Counted from the first letter of the stretch, positions 17,164 through 25,752 are shown. The stretch is DNA of 39,830 nucleotides from JAWWPG01 sp037719575 (GCA_037719575.1 JBBJMF010000012.1:1-39830); one strand, 5' to 3'. The notes: generated by a model not told the origin, from the letters alone. Made by a program: numbers and translations.

Positions 17164-18363
17164 ATGACGGAGACCTTGACCCCGCAAGAGCGCCAGGCAG
17201 ATCTCACCCTCGACCAGCTCAAGCAGCTCGTTGGTCTTGTGGAGTACGACGAGGACAAGGATCCCTTCCCCGTCACGGGGTGGGACGCCGTGGTGTTCGT
17301 GGTCGGCAACGCGACCCAGGCCGCGCACTACTACCAGGCAGCGTTCGGCATGCAGCTGGTCGGCTACAGCGGACCGGAGACGGGCAACCGCGACCACAAG
17401 GCGTTCGTGCTGAAGAGCGGGTCCTGCCGTTTCGTGATCAAGGGCGGCGTGGCGCCCGACAGCTCGTTGCTCGACCATCACCGCGCCCACGGTGACGGCG
17501 TGGCCGACATCGCGCTCGAGGTTCCCGACGTCGACAAGTGCATCGCCCGAGCCCGCGAGATGGGCGCAACGATCCTGCAGGAGCCCGAGGATGTCACCGA
17601 CGAGCACGGGACCGTCCGGATGGCCGCCCTCGCGGCGTACGGCGACACCCGCCACTCGCTCGTCGACAGGTCGCGGTACGACGGCGTCTACCTCCCTGGC
17701 TACGCCCTGCAGACGTCCGCGTACGTGAAAGCCTCCGGTGCTCCGAAGCGGCTCTTCCAGGCACTCGACCACGTCGTCGGCAACGTCGAGCTCGGCAAGA
17801 TGGACGAGTGGGTCGACTTCTACAACCGTGTAATGGGGTTCGTCAACATGGCGGAGTTCATCGGTGACGACATCGCGACGGACTACTCGGCGCTGATGAG
17901 CAAGGTCGTCGCCAACGGCAACCACCGGGTGAAGTTCCCGCTCAACGAGCCGGCGATCGCCAAGCGCAAGAGCCAGATCGACGAGTTCCTCGAGTTCTAT
18001 CAGGGTCCGGGTGCCCAGCACCTCGCCCTTGCCACCAACGACATCATCGGCTCGGTCGACGCCATGCGCGCGCAGGGTGTCGAGTTCCTCGCCACCCCCG
18101 ACTCGTACTACGACGACGCGGCGTTGCGGGAGCGGATCGGCAAGGTGCGGGTCCCGATCGAGGAGCTCAAACGGCGCGGGATACTCGTCGATCGTGACGA
18201 GGACGGCTACCTGCTGCAGATCTTCACGACACCGATCGGCGACCGGCCGACCGTGTTCTTCGAGCTGATCGAGCGCCATGGCTCACTGGGCTTCGGCAAG
18301 GGCAACTTCAAGGCGCTCTTCCAGGCCATCGAGCGTGAGCAGGAGCGCCGCGGCAACCTCTAG
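17164..18363 (+). CDS. hppD: 4-hydroxyphenylpyruvate dioxygenase
   Basis: The 399-residue Fe(II) enzyme converts 4-hydroxyphenylpyruvate to homogentisate in tyrosine degradation. It has the two vicinal-oxygen-chelate halves of the family (about 38-170 and 190-370). The metal ligands are His203 (ALDHVVGNV), His286 (AQHLAL) and Glu367 (FFELIER). The C-terminal GFGKGNFKALFQAIEREQ helix that gates the active site is intact. ATG 17164 is chosen over 17113 because the -35/-10 pair lies just before it. No other homogentisate pathway gene is in the window. The stop overlaps the first base of a 31-bp tandem repeat. Confidence 0.96.
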   Translation: MTETLTPQERQADLTLDQLKQLVGLVEYDEDKDPFPVTGWDAVVFVVGNATQAAHYYQAAFGMQLVGYSGPETGNRDHKAFVLKSGSCRFVIKGGVAPDSSLLDHHRAHGDGVADIALEVPDVDKCIARAREMGATILQEPEDVTDEHGTVRMAALAAYGDTRHSLVDRSRYDGVYLPGYALQTSAYVKASGAPKRLFQALDHVVGNVELGKMDEWVDFYNRVMGFVNMAEFIGDDIATDYSALMSKVVANGNHRVKFPLNEPAIAKRKSQIDEFLEFYQGPGAQHLALATNDIIGSVDAMRAQGVEFLATPDSYYDDAALRERIGKVRVPIEELKRRGILVDRDEDGYLLQIFTTPIGDRPTVFFELIERHGSLGFGKGNFKALFQAIEREQERRGNL

Positions 18364-18424
18364 GCCGGACCGGATAGGCCACTCGACCTGAGGGGCCGGA
18401 CCGGATTGGCCACTCAACCGGAGG
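18363..18424. repeat. Two 31-bp tandem direct repeats between convergent genes
   Basis: Units 18363-18393 and 18394-18424 are immediately adjacent and identical at 28 of 31 positions (differences at unit positions 14, 23 and 27). They begin GGCCGGACCGGAT and span the gap between hppD and the symporter, with the second unit covering the symporter's stop codon. Confidence 0.8.
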
Positions 18425-20105
18425 CGATCGGCAGCTCGGCTCGAGGAGGGTCGGCGTAGTAGTCGTCGGGTGACGTCGCGTCGGTCCCTTCGGGTGCTTT
18501 GAGGGCACGCAGCACGGCGGTGAGGAGGACCGCGATCACGACGTTCAGCAGCAGCGCGGTCAGCGCGATGTAGACCTTGGTGTCGGTGAACGGGAAGTTC
18601 TCCAAGGACCCGCCGAAGTGCCGGGTGCCCAGCGTCTCCGTCACCGGCTCACCGTCGACGAGTCTCGTTGCCGTCTTCGGCACCGTGACGTTGTACGCCG
18701 TGACCGTCCCATAGATCATGGCTGCCGCCCAGCCCACGAGCAGCGCCCAGCGATGGAACCAACGGGTGTAGAGCCCGGCCACGATCGCGAGGAACGTCTG
18801 CAGGATCCACACCCCGCCCAGGAGCTGCATGTTGATCGCGTTCTGCTTGTCCAGCACCAGGACGAACAGCAGCGCACCGAACTTCACGACGAGGGAGGTC
18901 ACCTTCGAGACGGTCGCCTCCTGGTGCGGCGTCGCCGTCGGCCTGATGAACTCCCGGTAGATGTTGCGGGTGAAGAGGTTGGCCGCCGCGATCGACATGA
19001 TGGCCGAAGGCACGAGCGCGCCGATCGCGATCGCCGCGAACGCAATGCCCGCGAACCAGCTGGGGAAGTTCTCTGCGAACAGGTGTGGCACTGCCAGCTG
19101 GGCGTTGGCCAGCCCGTCGGACCCGAAGACCGACGTACCGGCCGCGATGGCGGCGAAACCGAGCAGGGCGAGCAGGCCGAGCAGCAGGGAGTACAGCGGC
19201 AGGAAGGTCGCGTTGCGACGGATGACGTTACGGGACCTGCCGGCCAGCACCGCAGTGATGGAGTGCGGATACATGAAGAGCGCCAGCGCCGAGCCGAAAG
19301 CGAGCGAGGCATATGCCCAGTAGTACGTGTGGTCGGGCACGAAGACGCCGGTCGGCGCACCCGTGGCGCCCGGCGTCTCCATCTTGGTCTTCGCGGCGTC
19401 GAAGATCGAGCCGAACCCGAGATTGATGGCGGCCCACACGATCGCCACCACGATGACGAGGTAGATCAGGGTGTCCTTGACGAAAGCGATCAGCGCCGGC
19501 GCCCGCAGCCCGGAGGAGTAGGTGAACGCGGCAAGCACCGCGAAGGCGATAAAGAGCGGGAGATCCTTGACGAACGTGTTGCTGCTGCCGCCCAGACCGA
19601 TCGTGTCGAGCACCGCCTGGATACCGACGAGCTGCAGTGCGATGTAGGGCATGGTGGCGAGCACCCCGGTGGCGGCCACAGCCAGCGACAGCGCGCGGGA
19701 GTCGTACCGGCCGCGCACGAAGTCGGCCGGAGTGACGTAGCCGTTGCGGTGCGAGACCGACCACAGCCGCGGCATGAACACGAAGATGATCGGGTAGACG
19801 ACGATCGTGTACGGCACCGCAAAGAAGCCGCTCACCGCCCCCGTCGCGTACATCGCTGCTGGCACGGCGACGAACGTGTACGCCGTGTAGAGGTCTCCAC
19901 CCAGCAGGAACCAGGTGACCACCGGACCGAAGCCCCGCCCCGCGAGACCCCACTCGTCGAGGCTCATCATAGAGTCGGGCCGGCGCCACCGGGCGGCGTA
20001 GAAGCCGCCGAGCGTCACCAGCAGGAAGAAGAAGATGAGCACGGACAGGGCCACGCCGTCGATGTGCGTGCCGCTCGCGACCGTCAGGTCTGGGTGGGTC
20101 CTCAT
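18414..20105 (-). CDS. Sodium:solute symporter, monocarboxylate (MctP/MctC) type
   Basis: This 563-residue protein has about 13 membrane spans of the SSS family. Conserved elements are DEWGLAGRGFGPVVTWFLLG and DLYTAYTFVAVPAAMYATG near the N-terminus, PADFVRGRYDSRALSLA, and the sodium-site region GALVPSAIMSIAAANLFTRN. The pairing with a DUF3311 gene upstream (ATGA overlap) is characteristic of monocarboxylate permeases that move lactate, pyruvate, acetate or propionate. The divergent GlcD-type oxidase supports a 2-hydroxyacid substrate. The last codons lie in a tandem repeat. Confidence 0.9.
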   Translation of the reverse strand: MRTHPDLTVASGTHIDGVALSVLIFFFLLVTLGGFYAARWRRPDSMMSLDEWGLAGRGFGPVVTWFLLGGDLYTAYTFVAVPAAMYATGAVSGFFAVPYTIVVYPIIFVFMPRLWSVSHRNGYVTPADFVRGRYDSRALSLAVAATGVLATMPYIALQLVGIQAVLDTIGLGGSSNTFVKDLPLFIAFAVLAAFTYSSGLRAPALIAFVKDTLIYLVIVVAIVWAAINLGFGSIFDAAKTKMETPGATGAPTGVFVPDHTYYWAYASLAFGSALALFMYPHSITAVLAGRSRNVIRRNATFLPLYSLLLGLLALLGFAAIAAGTSVFGSDGLANAQLAVPHLFAENFPSWFAGIAFAAIAIGALVPSAIMSIAAANLFTRNIYREFIRPTATPHQEATVSKVTSLVVKFGALLFVLVLDKQNAINMQLLGGVWILQTFLAIVAGLYTRWFHRWALLVGWAAAMIYGTVTAYNVTVPKTATRLVDGEPVTETLGTRHFGGSLENFPFTDTKVYIALTALLLNVVIAVLLTAVLRALKAPEGTDATSPDDYYADPPRAELPIASG

Positions 20106-20344
20106 GAGTCGCCACCCGTCTCGTGTCGGGCCCGACGGATCACGACGTACGCCGAGTGAGTGAGGCCTGCCGCGAGGAAGACCCAGAGCAGCTGGTACCA
20201 GTAGAAGAACGGGAAACCGAGCAGCTCCGGTCCGCTCCGGGCATAGATCGGGACCAGAAGCAACGCGAGCAAAGGAATCGTTAACAGGACCCCAGCGGTC
20301 GTTTTGTCGCGTGTGCTCAGTCGAAGGTTTTCGCTGTCGGACAT
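20102..20344 (-). CDS. DUF3311 small membrane protein
   Basis: An 80-residue protein with two predicted membrane spans (about 17-35 and 46-67), the second containing FPFFYWYQLLWVFLAAGLTH, the DUF3311 hallmark. It is thought to be an accessory partner of SSS-family permeases because the two genes are nearly always together; here the stop overlaps the symporter start by 4 bases. ATG 20344 is used; an in-frame GTG at 20356 would add four residues. The 132-base gap upstream separates it from the divergent oxidase gene. Confidence 0.88.
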   Translation of the reverse strand: MSDSENLRLSTRDKTTAGVLLTIPLLALLLVPIYARSGPELLGFPFFYWYQLLWVFLAAGLTHSAYVVIRRARHETGGDS

Positions 20345-20464
20345 GGCGTCACCCACAAGATGTCGGTGGATTGGATCTGAGACTCACAAGGTTAGGAGGG
20401 TCCCGCCGGTTTCGCCATCCCCTCCCTGATCACACGCTCCCGACTTCCCCAGGCTGGCCTCCCC

Positions 20465-20470
20465 TAGTGT
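20465..20470 (+). promoter_or_regulatory. -10-like TAGTGT before the GlcD-type oxidase
   Basis: TAGTGT ends six bases before ATG 20477, as expected for leaderless initiation. No clear -35 is visible. Confidence 0.5.
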
Positions 20471-20476
20471 TGCAGG

Positions 20477-21871
20477 ATGGGTACGACGCAAGATGTCGTG
20501 GACGGCCTGAGAAGCCGGCTGGACGAGTCGTCGGTCGTCACCGATCCCGACGTCATCGCCGCGCACAGTGTCGACCGGGCGATGTACTGCAGCGTCGGGA
20601 AGGCACTCGTCCTGGTCCGCGCGCGCTCGACCGCAGACGTGCAGCACGTCCTGCGCATCGCCACCGCCCATCACGTCCCGGTGGTTCCTCAGGGTGCCCG
20701 GAGTGGGCTGTCCGGCGCCGCGAACGCCCTCGACGGGTGCATCCTGCTCAGCCTCGAGCGGATGGACACGATCCTCGAGATCGACTCCGCGAACCGCATC
20801 GTCGTGACCCAGCCCGGGATCTACAACGCGGACCTCTCCAGGGCGGTTGCCGCCGAGGGTCTGTTCTACCCCCCGGACCCCTCGAGCTGGGAGTTCTGCT
20901 CGATCGGCGGCAACATCGCCACCAACTCCGGTGGGCTGTGCTGCGTGAAGTACGGCGTGACGACCGACTACGTGCTCGGTCTCGAGGTGGTCCTGGCCAG
21001 CGGCGAGGTGCTGCGAACCGGCCGCCGCACGGTCAAGGGGGTCGCCGGATACGACCTCACCCGGCTGTTCGTCGGCAGCGAGGGAACCCTCGGAGTAGTC
21101 ACCGAGATCACCCTGCTGCTGAGGCAGGAGGCGGAGCAGCCGCTGACTGCCGTCGCCGTCTACGACTCCGCGCGCACGGCAGCGCAGGCGGTGACCAACG
21201 TGGTCACGTGTGGCGTCACGCCATCGCTGCTCGAGTTCATGGACCGGGTGAGCGTCCGGGCCGTCAACGACGCGTTCCACATGGGGATCTCGCCCGAAGC
21301 CGGCGCGCTGATCCTCGTTCAGTCCGACAGCGGAGGCGACCGCGGGCGTGCAGAGATCGCGCAGATCGCTGCCGTGCTCGAGGGATCCGGTGCCATCGAG
21401 ATCGCCATCGCCGACGACCCGGCAGAGGGCGAGCTGCTGCTCAAGGGCCGTCGGGAGGTTCTGACGGCGATGGAGCGGCTCGGTACGACGATGATCGACG
21501 ACGTCTGCGTTCCGCGCACTAGCCTCGCGGAGCTGGTCGAGCGGGTGCAGCAGGTGAGCGCCGAGTGCGGTCTCGTCATCGGGATCGTGGGGCATGCGGG
21601 TGACGGGAACTTCCACCCCACTGTCGTGTTCGACGGCGACGACGCCGAGCAGGTCGCGGCGGCGCAGCACGCGTTCGACGAGATCATGGAGATCAGCCTC
21701 GAGCTCGGCGGCACGATCACCGGTGAGCACGGCGTCGGGCTGCTGAAGATGCGACTGCTCGAGCGGGAGCTCGGCCCGCTGAGCCTGGACGTGCACCGAC
21801 GGCTGAAGAAGGCCCTCGACCCCGACTCGATTCTCAACCCTGGCAAGGTATTCGCTCTCAAGGATCGGTAG
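20477..21871 (+). CDS. FAD-linked oxidase, GlcD / D-lactate dehydrogenase family
   Basis: A 464-residue flavoprotein. The PCMH-type FAD domain (about 35-215) has PVVPQGARSGLSGAANAL and CSIGGNIATNSGGLCCVKYG, the pyrophosphate-binding segments of the GlcD/DLD family. The C-terminal FAD-oxidase domain (about 216-460) has VGHAGDGNFHPTVVF, a histidine-containing substrate/metal motif, and GTITGEHGVGLLK. It oxidises a 2-hydroxyacid such as glycolate or D-lactate to the 2-oxoacid. Facing a monocarboxylate-type symporter, it likely oxidises what the permease imports. No GlcE or GlcF subunit gene is adjacent, so a single-subunit D-lactate dehydrogenase is favoured. Confidence 0.9.
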   Translation: MGTTQDVVDGLRSRLDESSVVTDPDVIAAHSVDRAMYCSVGKALVLVRARSTADVQHVLRIATAHHVPVVPQGARSGLSGAANALDGCILLSLERMDTILEIDSANRIVVTQPGIYNADLSRAVAAEGLFYPPDPSSWEFCSIGGNIATNSGGLCCVKYGVTTDYVLGLEVVLASGEVLRTGRRTVKGVAGYDLTRLFVGSEGTLGVVTEITLLLRQEAEQPLTAVAVYDSARTAAQAVTNVVTCGVTPSLLEFMDRVSVRAVNDAFHMGISPEAGALILVQSDSGGDRGRAEIAQIAAVLEGSGAIEIAIADDPAEGELLLKGRREVLTAMERLGTTMIDDVCVPRTSLAELVERVQQVSAECGLVIGIVGHAGDGNFHPTVVFDGDDAEQVAAAQHAFDEIMEISLELGGTITGEHGVGLLKMRLLERELGPLSLDVHRRLKKALDPDSILNPGKVFALKDR

Positions 21872-21876
21872 GCGCC

Positions 21877-22407
21877 GTGGCGACGTACATCGGGTTCCTC
21901 CGGGCGGTCAATGTCGGGGGTCGCAGCGTTCCCATGGCAGACCTACGCGGTCTCCTCGCGGAGGCGGGCTTCGCGGAGGTCGAGACCTACATCCAGAGTG
22001 GCAACGTGCGGGTCGGGTCGCGCGCCCGCAGCGCGACCAAGGTCGAGAAACTGCTCGAGAAGGCGATGGCAGACGCACTCGGGTTCGATGTCCCGGCGAT
22101 CGTCCGCACTCCGCGTGAGCTCGCGAACCTTGTCGAGTCGGCGCCGACGAGCCCGCTCGGTGCCGGGGCCAGGCACTACGTCGCCTTCCTGCGCAGCAGA
22201 CCTGCGGCGAGCGCGGTCACGGAGCTCGACGGCTGGGACATCGACGGCGAACGGCTCACGTTGGCCGGGCGCGACCTTCATCTGTGGTTCACGAAACCTT
22301 CGCACGAGGCGAAGGCGACCAACGCACGGATCGAGAAGATCGCCGGCACTGTGGCCACCAGCCGTGGGTGGAAGGTCGTCAGCGCACTCGCGGAGAGGTG
22401 GGGCTGA
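21877..22407 (+). CDS. DUF1697 family protein
   Basis: A 176-residue protein with the DUF1697 pattern: a start of YIGFLRAVNVGGRSVPMADL, then FAEVETYIQSGNVRV, and the C-terminal block KATNARIEKIAGTVATSRGW. Structures of family members show two ferredoxin-like halves; the function is unknown. GTG 21877 lies five bases after the oxidase stop, so the two are likely co-transcribed. Its 3' end overlaps pncB convergently by 29 bases. Confidence 0.93.
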   Translation: MATYIGFLRAVNVGGRSVPMADLRGLLAEAGFAEVETYIQSGNVRVGSRARSATKVEKLLEKAMADALGFDVPAIVRTPRELANLVESAPTSPLGAGARHYVAFLRSRPAASAVTELDGWDIDGERLTLAGRDLHLWFTKPSHEAKATNARIEKIAGTVATSRGWKVVSALAERWG

Positions 22408-23698
22408 CGTACTCGGTGTCGATGACCGGCTCACCGCGGGACAGCTTGCCCGCCTCCACGGGCAGCTCGCGCATCGCCCGGTCATGCCGCTCGCGCGCGG
22501 CGGCGAGCGACTCGCGGCCGACGACCTCACCGTCGCGAACGAGAGGCAGGAGCAGCATCCGGTCGTTGTCGTCGTGAGGCGGAGATTCCCCGATGCCGAG
22601 CACCTCAGCGACGGCCGTTCCCCGGGCGTCACACCGCCTCGCCGCCCACTTGCGGCCGCCGACGGTGGTCTTGTGGCTGCTGCTCTTGGCGACTGCGACG
22701 AGCGGGAGGTCGGGGCCGCCTGACGCGCCCCGGGCGACGAGCTTGTAGACGAACCCGCAGGTGGGGGCGCCAGATCCCGTCACGAGCGACGTCCCCACGC
22801 CGTAGGCGTCGACGGGGGCTCCGGACAGCCCCGCCATCGAGAACTCGTCGAGGTCGCCGGTGACGATGATGCGGGTCTTGTGCGCGCCGAGCTCGTCGAG
22901 CTGGCGGCGTACCTGCTTCGCGAGCAGCGACAGGTCGCCCGAGTCGATCCGCACCGCGCCGAGGTCGGGCCCGGTGATGTCGACAGCGGTCCGGACCGCC
23001 TCCGCCACGTCGTAGGTGTCGACGAGAAGTGTGGTGCCTCGACCGAGCGACTCGACCTGGGCGGTGAAGGCGTCCCGCTCGGAGTCGTGCAGCAGCGTGA
23101 ACGAGTGGGCGGCTGTGCCGGCGGTGGGCACGCCGTAGTCGAGCCCGGCCTGCAGGTTGGACGTCGTCGTGAATCCGGCGACGTAGGCGGCCCGAGCGGC
23201 GGCCATCCCGGCCCACTCGTGGGTACGCCGGGAGCCCATCTCGATGCACGGCCTGCCTTCGGCGGCTCGCACCATCCGGGACGCCGCCGCCGCCACGGCC
23301 GAGTCGTGGTTGAGGATCGAGAGCAGCAGAGTCTCCAGGACGACGCCTTCGGCGAAGGTGGACTCCACCACGAGGATCGGGCTGCCGGGGAAGTATGCCT
23401 CACCCTCGCCGTACCCCCAGATCGTCCCCGAGAAGCGGTAGCTCGCGAGCCAGTCGAGGGTGCGTTCGTCCACGATGGCGTGCTCGCGAAGCCAGCCCAG
23501 CTCCAGATCACCGAAGGTGAACGCCGCAACGGCATCAAGCACCCGCCCGGTGCCGGCCACGACGCCGTAGCGCCTGCCGTCCGGGAGCCGGCGGGCGAAC
23601 ATCTCGAAGACGCTGGGGCGGTCCGCGGTCTCAGAGCGCAGGGCAGCCTGCACCATCGTCAGCTCGTAGTGGTCGGTGAGAAGTGCCGTGTGTTGCAC
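22379..23698 (-). CDS. pncB: Nicotinate phosphoribosyltransferase
   Basis: The 439-residue enzyme joins nicotinate and PRPP in the Preiss-Handler route to NAD. It begins TALLTDHYELTMVQAALRSE and contains EMGSRRTHEWAGMAAARAAY, GTAAHSFTLLHDSE (with the histidine that is phosphorylated in the family), VDTYDVAEAV, and IRIDSGDL-type phosphate-binding sequence (VRIDSGDLSLLAKQ). The GTG start at 23698 follows TACGCT by seven bases. Its position divergent from clpS matches the mycobacterial order (pncB1 beside clpS). Confidence 0.95.
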   Translation of the reverse strand: MQHTALLTDHYELTMVQAALRSETADRPSVFEMFARRLPDGRRYGVVAGTGRVLDAVAAFTFGDLELGWLREHAIVDERTLDWLASYRFSGTIWGYGEGEAYFPGSPILVVESTFAEGVVLETLLLSILNHDSAVAAAASRMVRAAEGRPCIEMGSRRTHEWAGMAAARAAYVAGFTTTSNLQAGLDYGVPTAGTAAHSFTLLHDSERDAFTAQVESLGRGTTLLVDTYDVAEAVRTAVDITGPDLGAVRIDSGDLSLLAKQVRRQLDELGAHKTRIIVTGDLDEFSMAGLSGAPVDAYGVGTSLVTGSGAPTCGFVYKLVARGASGGPDLPLVAVAKSSSHKTTVGGRKWAARRCDARGTAVAEVLGIGESPPHDDNDRMLLLPLVRDGEVVGRESLAAARERHDRAMRELPVEAGKLSRGEPVIDTEYVSPTSPRVR

Positions 23699-23705
23699 GC
23701 TGCAC

Positions 23706-23711
23706 AGCGTA
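23706..23711 (-). promoter_or_regulatory. -10-like TACGCT before pncB
   Basis: On the minus strand TACGCT ends seven bases before the GTG of pncB. The whole divergent gap to clpS is 61 bases, so the two promoters must lie very close together. Confidence 0.5.
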
Positions 23712-23746
23712 GGTCAGCGGCCACGACGAGCGACCACGCGATAGGC

Positions 23747-23752
23747 GACAAT
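23747..23752 (+). promoter_or_regulatory. -10-like GACAAT before clpS
   Basis: GACAAT ends seven bases before ATG 23760. The same hexamer at similar spacing precedes bcp. Confidence 0.4.
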
Positions 23753-23759
23753 GAGGGCG

Positions 23760-24059
23760 ATGACCGCCTCTCCCGAGTCCACCACCTTGGAACGGCCGGA
23801 CGCCGAGCAGCTCGTCCGGACGGACCTGCCGTGGGTGACGATCGTCTGGGACGACCCGGTCAACCTGATGTCGTATGTGACGTTCGTGTTCACCGAGTAC
23901 TTCCGCTATCCCCGCGCGAAAGCCAAACGGCTGATGATGCAGGTCCACAACGAGGGCCGGGCCGTGGTGTCGACCGGAAGCCGCGAGGAGATGGAGCGCG
24001 ACGTGCAGGCGATGCACACCTACGGGCTCTGGGCGACCCTGCAGAAGGCGGACGAGTGA
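23760..24059 (+). CDS. clpS: ATP-dependent Clp protease adaptor ClpS
   Basis: A 99-residue adaptor that binds N-degron substrates and hands them to the ClpC/ClpA-ClpP protease. The core is intact: WVTIVWDDPVNLMSYVTFVF (the pocket with D-D-P-x-N), FRYPRAKAKRLMMQVHNEGR and the KADE-type end. An in-frame ATG at 23751 would add three residues; 23760 is preferred because GACAAT is correctly placed. The gene is followed by DUF2017 with a 4-base overlap, a conserved actinobacterial pair. Confidence 0.95.
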   Translation: MTASPESTTLERPDAEQLVRTDLPWVTIVWDDPVNLMSYVTFVFTEYFRYPRAKAKRLMMQVHNEGRAVVSTGSREEMERDVQAMHTYGLWATLQKADE

Positions 24060-24643
24060 GCTACTTCCGGTCGCGCCGCAAAGGGAGCGTGCACGTCGAG
24101 ATGCCGGCCTTCAGCGCCGTGCTGATCGCCGACCTGGCCCGCCAGCTCGTCGAGCTGCTCAGCGACGGCGAGCCGACGGGCAGCGGAGGCGTCGACCCGC
24201 TCGAGGAGCTCGTCGTGATGGACACACCACGCGACCAGCCGACGGACCCGGCGCTGCTGCGGCTGCTTCCCGACGCCTACCCCGACGATCCGGAGGTGGC
24301 CGCGGAGTTCCGGCGTTTCACCGAGCAGGGACTGCGCAAGTCGAAGATCGAAGCGGCCCTCGTCGTGGTCGGCTCGTTGCGTGGGATCGAGCCGGACGAG
24401 GTCGGGTCGGATGACGGGGAGTCATCGGTCGAGTTCGAGCTCAACGCCGATGACGCGCGGGCCTGGCTGCGCTGTCTCACCGACCTCCGACTCACTCTCG
24501 CGGCCCGGCTCGAGCTGACGGCCGACGACAACGAGGCCACCTGGCTCGCGCTGCCCGAGGACGACCCCCGAGGCTCGCTCTACCGGATCTATGGCTGGCT
24601 GGGCTACCAGCTCGAGACCCTGCTGGACGCGGCGCAGCGTTGA
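24056..24643 (+). CDS. DUF2017 family protein
   Basis: A 195-residue acidic protein that starts at a GTG inside the clpS stop (GTGA overlap). Conserved elements include a basic start (SYFRSRRKGSVHVEM), LIADLARQLVELL, DPALLRLLPDAYPDDPEVAAEFR and, near the C-terminus, YRIYGWLGYQLETLL. The function is unknown, but the tight coupling to clpS across actinobacteria suggests a role in regulated proteolysis. The reading frame is open more than 1 kb upstream, which is a high-GC artefact. Confidence 0.9.
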   Translation: MSYFRSRRKGSVHVEMPAFSAVLIADLARQLVELLSDGEPTGSGGVDPLEELVVMDTPRDQPTDPALLRLLPDAYPDDPEVAAEFRRFTEQGLRKSKIEAALVVVGSLRGIEPDEVGSDDGESSVEFELNADDARAWLRCLTDLRLTLAARLELTADDNEATWLALPEDDPRGSLYRIYGWLGYQLETLLDAAQR

Positions 24644-24726
24644 GCCGGTGACCAGGCGCGCTGTCGTCATACCGGCACTCGTCGCTAGAGTGACGGCAGA
24701 CCCAGCCGACGAGACATCCTGGGGGT

Positions 24727-25752
24727 GTGGTCGTGCGTGAGATCGTCGTGTTCAGCGGCGGTGCCCACCTCGGGTTGGCGAACGCGATCTGCGCCTCGCT
24801 CGGGGTGCGGCTGTCGCCGGTCGAGATCAAGCGTTTCAGCAACGACTGCCTGCAGGCCCAGCTGCAGGCAAACTGCCGACAGCGCGACGTGTACGTCGTC
24901 CAGCCGCTGGTGCCGCCGACGCAGGAGCACCTGATGGAGCTGCTGCTCATGCTCGATGCGGCCCGGGGAGCCTCGGCGGCCCAGATCACCGCGGTCATCC
25001 CGCACTACGCCTACGCGCGCTCGGACAAGAAGGACGCGTCGCGGATGTCACTGGGTGGGCGGCTCGTGGCCGACATGCTCGTCGCGGCGGGGGCCGACAG
25101 AGTCCTGACGATGACGCTGCACGCGCCGCAGGTGCACGGGTTCTTCTCGGTGCCGGTAGACCACCTGACGGCGCTGGGGGTGCTCGCGGAGCACTTCCGC
25201 GGGCGCGACCTGTCGGACACCGTCGTCGTGTCGCCCGACCTCGGCAACGCCAAGAGCGCGACCCAGTTCGCCCGACTGCTCAGCCTGCCCGTCGCGGCGG
25301 GCAGCAAGCAGCGGCGAGGTGACGACTCCGTCGTGATCGAGGCGATCGTCGGCGACGTGGCCGGCAAGCGGGCCATCGTGCTCGACGACGAGATCGCGAA
25401 CGGTGGGTCGATCCTGGAGCTGCTCGACAAGCTCAAGGACCTCGGCTGCGTCGAGGCAGCGGTGGCCTGCACGCACGGCCTGTTCGTCGGAAAGGCCGTC
25501 GAGCGCCTACGCGGGCACCCTGCGATCACCGAGGTCGTGACGACCGACAGCGTCCCCGGGCCGGTTGGCTGGCCGGAGCTCCGGGTCCGCTCCGTCGCCG
25601 GGCTCTTTGCGGAGGCCATCTTCCGCGTCCACGCCGGGGAGTCGGTGAGCAGCCTCTTCGACGGGGTAGACCCCGCCCACGGTCCTCCCCAGCCGACGCT
25701 CCCCTTCGACGAGATATGGCCCCTGGCGCAGCCGACCGCGGGTGTGGTGTAG
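24727..25752 (+). CDS. Ribose-phosphate pyrophosphokinase-like protein (divergent PRPP synthetase)
   Basis: The 341-residue protein aligns over its full length with PRPP synthetases, which make PRPP from ribose 5-phosphate and ATP. It keeps QPLVPPTQEHLMELLLMLDA, YARSDKK and VADMLVAAGADRVLT. Several signature residues differ: SDGE is SND-C (38-41); the DLHAxQIQGFF metal motif is TLHAPQVHGFF (130-140), losing the first Asp; the flag SPDxGG is SPDLGN; and the ribose-phosphate loop DDMIDTGGT is DDEIANGGS (220-228). It may be active with changed regulation or an inactive paralogue. GTG 24727 is used, with GTG 24733 also possible. TAGAGT around 24685 may be the -10. Confidence 0.85.
   Translation: MVVREIVVFSGGAHLGLANAICASLGVRLSPVEIKRFSNDCLQAQLQANCRQRDVYVVQPLVPPTQEHLMELLLMLDAARGASAAQITAVIPHYAYARSDKKDASRMSLGGRLVADMLVAAGADRVLTMTLHAPQVHGFFSVPVDHLTALGVLAEHFRGRDLSDTVVVSPDLGNAKSATQFARLLSLPVAAGSKQRRGDDSVVIEAIVGDVAGKRAIVLDDEIANGGSILELLDKLKDLGCVEAAVACTHGLFVGKAVERLRGHPAITEVVTTDSVPGPVGWPELRVRSVAGLFAEAIFRVHAGESVSSLFDGVDPAHGPPQPTLPFDEIWPLAQPTAGVV

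Noticed and set aside
18618..20159. 513-residue open frame antisense to the symporter
   Set aside because: Arg/His/Asp-rich composition typical of a shadow frame; the opposite strand encodes a convincing membrane transporter.
20384..21796. 470-residue open frame antisense to the GlcD-type oxidase
   Set aside because: Shadow frame; the oxidase on the plus strand has full family motifs.
22880..24055. Long upstream extension of the DUF2017 frame through clpS and pncB
   Set aside because: Lacks stops only because of GC bias; GTG 24056 overlapping the clpS stop is the natural start.
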